Shown here one piece after another: positions 59,877-64,000 of a DNA stretch of 64,000 bases; positions within the stretch are counted from its first letter, which is position 1, and every line of letters starts with the position of its first letter. A program made the translations under genes and the position numbers. Source of the DNA: Chloroflexota bacterium (lineage in GTDB: Bacteria; Chloroflexota; Chloroflexia; Chloroheliales; Chloroheliaceae); NCBI GenBank assembly GCA_028287745.1, contig JAQBPB010000026.1, forward strand, positions 1 through 64,000, written 5' to 3'. The notes below the pieces were generated by a model, which was not told the DNA's origin, did not search any database, and saw only the letters and a program-made list of their open reading frames with translations.

Positions 59877-60209
59877 TTAACGGCGCAAGCGGGCCAGTTC
59901 CGCCTTTAAGGCTTCCAGTTCGTCGGTCAGGCGGACCACTATTTCTACCCCGGCCCAGTTCAGACCCAGTTCCTGGATCAGGCGGCGCACTTTTCGCAGC
60001 CGCATAATATCCCCCGAACTGTAACGGGCCGGTTCGCTGGAAGGCCGGGTAGGACTGACCAGCCCTACCTGGACGCACCGTTCAATCAGGGCCGGGCCCA
60101 GGCGGGTCATGTTAGTAGTAATTTCCAGCGTAAAGTAGGTTATTTCGCCCTCGGGGGCCGGTTGTTCCCAGGAGGAGGCGCTATCTTTATCTTCAAAGGA
60201 CTGGCTCAT
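59877..60209 (-). CDS. cbpM: MerR-like chaperone modulator (CbpM/HspR type)
   Basis: A 110-residue protein with a MerR-type helix-turn-helix ('LIERCVQVGLVSPTRPSSEPARYSSGDIMRLRKVRRLIQELGLNWAGVEIVVRL', short form 'ARYSSGDIMRLRKVRRL') and a C-terminal coiled coil ('DELEALKAELARLRR'). It begins one base after the dnaJ stop, so the two are co-translated. CbpM inhibits the DnaJ-like protein CbpA, and HspR represses dnaK operons; both have this shape and context. The position behind a dnaJ/cbpA-like gene favours the modulator role. Confidence 0.85.
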   Translation of the reverse strand: MSQSFEDKDSASSWEQPAPEGEITYFTLEITTNMTRLGPALIERCVQVGLVSPTRPSSEPARYSSGDIMRLRKVRRLIQELGLNWAGVEIVVRLTDELEALKAELARLRR

Positions 60210-60210
60210 C

Positions 60211-61275
60211 TTAGTTTACGCCTCCTTTTGTACCGGTTTGCTCCCTGCGTTGTAGCAACCTGGCAAAATCCTCCAGGGCGGCCTTTTCCTCGGGGTCCAG
60301 TTCGACAGGGAGTTGCACCTGAACCTGCACGTAGAGATCGCCACGCTCGTCCGAACCGGCCCGGCGGGGCATGCCCTGGTTGCGCAACTTGACCTGGTTG
60401 CCGTTCTGAGTGTTAGGCGCGATCTTCAGGGCCAGCCTGCCGCCTTTGATGGTTGGCACTGGCACCTCGCCACCCAGCAGAGCTGTGGTCAAAGGCACAT
60501 TGATTTTTGCATAAAGGTCGGCCCCTTTTCGCTCGAAAAAGACATGGGGCAAGACTTCCACCGCCAGGTAAAGGTCGCCCGCCGGGCCACCGTTATAACC
60601 GGGCGAACCCAACCCGGCCAGGCGTACCCGGTCGCCATCGCTCACCCCGGCCGGTATAGAAACTTCCACTCTTTTAGTCTTTCCCGGCTCTACCGCCAGT
60701 TCAAGGACCCGTTTAGCGCCATTAAAGGCTTCTTCCAGGGTAACCTGGACCGGATATTCGGCGTCACGGCCTTTCGCGGGCCGGGCCTGGGCCTGAAAGC
60801 CACCGCCTCGGCTGCTTCGACCGGCTGCCCCACCGAAGATCGAGTTAAAGAAATCCGAGTAAGGGCTTTCGTTACCAAACATGTCCTCCAAATCTTCGGC
60901 GTTAACGGTGTGGTACTGGTAAGACCCACCCGGTCCGGTGCTGGCCCCGGCGCCCGCATAAGCGCCCCGGCTTCCGACACCGCTCATATAAGTTTCAAAA
61001 GGAACCCCGGTTGCTTCGCCACCCGCCTTCTTCCAGGCTTCGTATTCTTTGTAATTCTCACCGTATTTGTCGTAGACCTTGCGTTTCTCGCTGTCACCAA
61101 GCACTTCGTACGCTTCGCTAATTTCCCGGAATTTGTTGGTCGCTTCCTGGTTGTTTGGGTTGACATCCGGGTGATATTGGCGGGCAAGCTTACGGTAAGC
61201 TTTTTTTATCTCTTTAGTGTCCGTGCCTTTTTCCACGCCCAGTATTTTATAATAATCTTTGAAATCTGTTGCCAT
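60211..61275 (-). CDS. dnaJ: DnaJ-family co-chaperone (CbpA-like)
   Basis: A 354-residue J-domain protein. The J domain spans about residues 5-70 with the essential HPD at 35-37 ('[18 protein letters not shown]'). A Gly/Phe-rich region follows ('[20 protein letters not shown]'), then C-terminal peptide-binding domains ('[24 protein letters not shown]', '[20 protein letters not shown]'). The Cys-rich zinc finger of DnaJ itself is missing, so this is a class B/CbpA-type protein. It stimulates a DnaK-type ATPase not present in the window. The modulator gene follows directly. Confidence 0.93.
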   Translation of the reverse strand: MATDFKDYYKILGVEKGTDTKEIKKAYRKLARQYHPDVNPNNQEATNKFREISEAYEVLGDSEKRKVYDKYGENYKEYEAWKKAGGEATGVPFETYMSGVGSRGAYAGAGASTGPGGSYQYHTVNAEDLEDMFGNESPYSDFFNSIFGGAAGRSSRGGGFQAQARPAKGRDAEYPVQVTLEEAFNGAKRVLELAVEPGKTKRVEVSIPAGVSDGDRVRLAGLGSPGYNGGPAGDLYLAVEVLPHVFFERKGADLYAKINVPLTTALLGGEVPVPTIKGGRLALKIAPNTQNGNQVKLRNQGMPRRAGSDERGDLYVQVQVQLPVELDPEEKAALEDFARLLQRREQTGTKGGVN

Positions 61276-61550
61276 TCTTAACTATCACCTCGCTTAAAAT
61301 TTTGGAGGCCACTTTCAAACAATCCCGGCCTCAATGCCGCTGAATAAATCACCGGACAAAGGATTATGCCAGCTAACAAATGATTGCATGCCATTAATAT
61401 TTACGTGCAGGCGGGGTAGGGGTTTCAACTTCCTGATTAATCAAATACAACTATAACACTCTTTCCAAAGCCGAATTTTGTAACGCCCGGCGGAGAGGTA
61501 TGCTAAAATGGGCCACGCAATAAGAAAAACAAAAGGAGGGCCGAATAACC

Positions 61551-62465
61551 GTGGCTGAAAATCTGTTAAATGATTTTGAGGTTTGCGATACCGCGCGGAT
61601 GAGTATCGAGCAGTTGGCCGATACCATGAACGAGAGTTTCGCCGGTTACTTTTTGCCGGTTACTTTTACCCCACCGAAGTATGCCAGATTTTGCCGGGCC
61701 TATAGTATTGACCTGGCCCAGGGACTACTGGCCCGGCACTGGGACGGACGCCTGGTCGGGCTGACCATGCTTGGGCTGCGCGGTGAAAGAGGCTGGTGCG
61801 GCGGCTTTGGGATTGTCCCCGAATTTCGAGGTATAGGGCTGGGAACCTGGTTCTGCCACAAATTAGTCGAGCGTGGACGCGAAGCAGGGCTTACCACCTT
61901 ACAACTGGAAGTGCTAACCCAGAACGAACGGGCCATTCGTATTTACCAGCAAGCCGGGTTTCAGATTACCCGCGACCTGGCGATACTGTCCGCCCCGGTT
62001 AGTACCGTGCTGGAAGAACTTAAGTCGGCGTATACGGTCCGGATGGAAATCAGCGAAGTCAGCCTGGAAGAAGCCTTACACACCGCGATCCGCTTGGAAC
62101 CGGCCCTGGGCTTTGAACCAAGCTGGCAGCGTGAACCGGCCAGCCTGTACACGACCAGCGGGTTGCGCGGGATTGTCGCCCGGCGCGGTGGTACGGCCCT
62201 GGCGGTCCTTATATACGAGCATACCCCGGAAACGGGCCGGATAACCCTGCAAAACCTGACTTTTTACAATGAATCGGCGGCGAAAGCCCTGCTCGAACGC
62301 GCCGCGGTCAACTCGAAGATCCTGCGGCCGCAGCGTGAAGACGCCCCGGCTGAACACTTTTATGTTTTAAATGAGCCGGAACACAGTGAGCTTTTCTTGC
62401 TGCTAAGCCAGCTTGGCCTGCAAGAAACTAATCGTCAACATGAAATGGTTATCGGTCTAAGTTAA
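61551..62465 (+). CDS. GNAT-family N-acetyltransferase
   Basis: A 304-residue protein starting at GTG, with AAAGGAGGG about 12 bases upstream. The N-terminal half is a GNAT domain; the acetyl-CoA loop is 'FRGIGLGTWFCHKLVERGREAG' (R-x-x-G-x-G), followed by 'LEVLTQNERAIRIYQQAGFQITRDL'. The second half (about 165-304) looks like a degenerate second GNAT-like domain. The substrate is unknown. It is co-directional with the 2-hydroxyacid dehydrogenase gene, which starts 15 bases after its stop, so a shared mRNA is likely. Confidence 0.9.
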   Translation: MAENLLNDFEVCDTARMSIEQLADTMNESFAGYFLPVTFTPPKYARFCRAYSIDLAQGLLARHWDGRLVGLTMLGLRGERGWCGGFGIVPEFRGIGLGTWFCHKLVERGREAGLTTLQLEVLTQNERAIRIYQQAGFQITRDLAILSAPVSTVLEELKSAYTVRMEISEVSLEEALHTAIRLEPALGFEPSWQREPASLYTTSGLRGIVARRGGTALAVLIYEHTPETGRITLQNLTFYNESAAKALLERAAVNSKILRPQREDAPAEHFYVLNEPEHSELFLLLSQLGLQETNRQHEMVIGLS

Positions 62466-62479
62466 GGAGATTACAGTAA

Positions 62480-63454
62480 ATGAAGGCATTTGTCAGCCGG
62501 GCAATCCCTCCAGCGGGGCTAAAAGTTCTTGAAGAATCAACCGACCTGGATATTACTTATAACACGCTGGACGAAGGCTTTAGCAAATCCGAACTGATTG
62601 CCCGGACCAGGGACGCGGATGGGTTGCTCTGCCTGCTAACCGATACGATTGATGCCGAAGTGCTGGACCAGTGTCCTAACCTGAAAGTAATCAGCAATAT
62701 GGCGGTCGGTTACAATAATATTGATGTGGTTGAAGCGACCAAACGAGGGATTGTAGTAACGAATACGCCCGGCGTCCTGACCGAAGCCACGGCCGATTTC
62801 ACCTGGGCCTTGCTCCTGGCGGCGGCCCGGCGGGTAGGCGAGGGCGAACGATTGGTGCGCTCGCACAACTGGCATGGCTGGGGGCCTTTGCAATTGCTGG
62901 GTGGGGCAGTTAATGGCAAAACACTGGGGCTTATCGGCATGGGCCGGATAGGTCAGGCGGTGGCGCGGCGGGCTGCCGGGTTCAATATGGACATTATTTA
63001 CTACAACCGCTCGGCCCTGGAACCGGCGCTGGAAAATGAGTTGAAATTGCGGCGGGTCGAACTGGATGAATTGCTGGTAACCAGTGACTATGTAAGCCTG
63101 CATGCGCCCTACACCAACCAGACTCACCACATTATCAACGCCGAAAGCCTGGGCCGGATGAAACCGACCGCCTACCTCATTAACACCTCACGCGGCCCAT
63201 TGGTGGATGAAGCCGCCCTGGTAGCGGCCCTGCAAGCCGGGCAAATTGCCGGGGCCGGGCTGGATGTTTTTGAGAAAGAACCGGAACTTTATCCCGGCCT
63301 GACCGAGCTGGATAATGTAGTACTGGCCCCTCACCTGGGCAGCGCGACCCACGAAACCAGGGGCGAAATGTCCCGCCTGGCGGCCACGAACCTGGTAGCG
63401 GTCTTGCGCGGCCAGCGGCCCGCGAACCCGGTTAACCCCGAAGTATTAAGCTAA
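62480..63454 (+). CDS. D-2-hydroxyacid dehydrogenase (glyoxylate/hydroxypyruvate reductase type)
   Basis: A 324-residue NAD(P)-dependent enzyme: 'MAVGYNNIDVVEATKRGIVVTNTPGVLTEATADF', the dinucleotide site 'GLIGMGRIGQAVARRA', catalytic Arg in 'LINTSRGPLVDE', Glu in 'DVFEKEPELYPGL' and His in 'APHLGSATHETRGEM'. The 'GYNNIDV' and 'GSATHETR' patterns match glyoxylate reductase GyaR-like proteins. It reduces glyoxylate or a related 2-oxo acid to the D-hydroxy acid. AAGGAG lies upstream. Confidence 0.92.
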   Translation: MKAFVSRAIPPAGLKVLEESTDLDITYNTLDEGFSKSELIARTRDADGLLCLLTDTIDAEVLDQCPNLKVISNMAVGYNNIDVVEATKRGIVVTNTPGVLTEATADFTWALLLAAARRVGEGERLVRSHNWHGWGPLQLLGGAVNGKTLGLIGMGRIGQAVARRAAGFNMDIIYYNRSALEPALENELKLRRVELDELLVTSDYVSLHAPYTNQTHHIINAESLGRMKPTAYLINTSRGPLVDEAALVAALQAGQIAGAGLDVFEKEPELYPGLTELDNVVLAPHLGSATHETRGEMSRLAATNLVAVLRGQRPANPVNPEVLS

Positions 63455-63501
63455 TTTCCCTGGTTTCCAATTCAAAGTAAAAATGCTAAAGACGAAAAGG
63501 G

Positions 63502-63527
63502 GAGCGTTCTATTAAATTAGAACGCTC
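63502..63527. terminator. bidirectional terminator between converging genes
   Basis: Perfect 10-bp stem GAGCGTTCTA / TAGAACGCTC with a 6-base loop. It overlaps the last codons of the minus-strand gene; on that strand CCCCTTTTCG follows. Confidence 0.65.
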
Positions 63528-63988
63528 GCCAGGATTTCACGCATGCTGCGGGTCTGTTCAGGACCAACCGGCAGGCGGAACTGTTCGGCCAGACAGCCAA
63601 CCAGTTCCGGCACTTCTGCCGAAGGGACGGTCGGGCGAGGACCGTCCATATCAAAATGGTAGCCGCTGCGGGGAGCCGGACCAGTTACTTCGACCGACAC
63701 CCGGACTAACGGGTAAAAGACCACGAAGCTATCATCGTCCACCAGGACCTGAGTATCCCTTAACTGCGTTTCAGTTAAGGTCGCCAGGAAGTTTCCCAAT
63801 TCCTGCTCCGAATAAACAGTGCAATCGGCGTATTCAACTTCTAATGCTGGCTCTAATTCCAGATCAAACATTACATTCTCCTTCGAAACTTGGGCGGTTG
63901 TCCGGGCCTCTTCAACAGTTTCAAACTCATTTACCCCATCCAGGTCAGTGGCTACAAGCTCGTTTCGGTATAATTTCCCCTCAGTCAT
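63512..63988 (-). CDS. conserved-looking protein of unknown function
   Basis: A 158-residue acidic, soluble protein that I do not recognise. The start (ATG 63988) has GGGAG eight bases upstream, so the gene is complete at the window edge. Sequence blocks: 'FETVEEARTTAQVSKENVMFDL', 'YSEQELGNFLATLTETQLRDTQVLVDDDSFVVF', and 'MDGPRPTVPSAEVPELVGCLAEQFRLP'. No membrane segment, signal peptide or metal motif is visible. Its 3' end overlaps the terminator shared with the dehydrogenase gene. Confidence 0.75.
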   Translation of the reverse strand: MTEGKLYRNELVATDLDGVNEFETVEEARTTAQVSKENVMFDLELEPALEVEYADCTVYSEQELGNFLATLTETQLRDTQVLVDDDSFVVFYPLVRVSVEVTGPAPRSGYHFDMDGPRPTVPSAEVPELVGCLAEQFRLPVGPEQTRSMREILASVLI

Positions 63989-64000
63989 AAGGTTGCTCCC

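Overview
The window reads like chromosomal DNA of a soil- or plant-associated member of the Chloroflexota. GC is moderate. ABC-transporter lipoproteins carry long Ala/Thr/Pro linkers after an 'AACGD'-type lipobox, LacI regulators sit beside CUT1 sugar transporters that lack their own ATPase, and promoters are sigma70-like (TTGACA-17-TATAAT). The phylum call is an inference; there is no rRNA, tRNA or marker gene here to prove it. No CRISPR array, phage or intact insertion sequence was seen.

Layout. 1-5.2 kb: 3' part of a LuxR/TPR regulator, an OsmC-like protein, a methyltransferase and an M14 carboxypeptidase behind a long structured leader. 5.2-15.8 kb: a catabolic island made of a haem-oxygenase-like diiron oxidase, a ChrB-like protein, an oligopeptide-type ABC importer without ATPases, a DMT exporter, a gamma-glutamyltransferase, a Rieske ferredoxin, a GlcG/HbpS protein and an aldehyde dehydrogenase. 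Three of its transcription units carry nearly the same ~18-bp operator immediately downstream of a good -10 box, so they look like one regulon. 16-20 kb: a minimal class II lanthipeptide locus (LanM plus one precursor). 20-32 kb: an ArsR-type sensor regulator, a GH2 enzyme, a LacI repressor, a CUT1 sugar transporter, a GH5 and a GH35/42-like enzyme (beta-glucan or beta-galactoside use). 32-35 kb: two SnoaL-like proteins and a methyltransferase. 35-42.7 kb: a LacI gene broken at a 10-bp tandem repeat, then two NagB paralogues around an unrecognised alpha/alpha-barrel-like enzyme, a PfkB kinase and an epimerase.

42.8-45.1 kb is a gene graveyard: hypE split by one missing base, a hypD 3' part fused to a LacI helix-turn-helix, the tail of a GH13 alpha-glucosidase with in-frame stops, and a dispersed-repeat-like element. 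45.4-55.2 kb is a fructan/sucrose locus with two LacI-type operators, three GH32-type enzymes, a LacI regulator and a CUT1 transporter; the first GH32 has lost its acid/base glutamate. 55.2-64 kb holds small stress/housekeeping genes: ArsR with two SRPBCC/AHSA1 proteins, a YdeI/DUF1905 protein, two RibD-like reductases, a DUF2277 protein, DnaJ/CbpM, a GNAT, a 2-hydroxyacid dehydrogenase and an unknown protein.

The most promising leads are (i) the shared-operator regulon around the CADD-like diiron oxidase, (ii) the lanthipeptide with an unfamiliar core, and (iii) the LacI regulator whose frame is exactly restored by losing one 10-bp repeat unit, which suggests a phase-variable switch.
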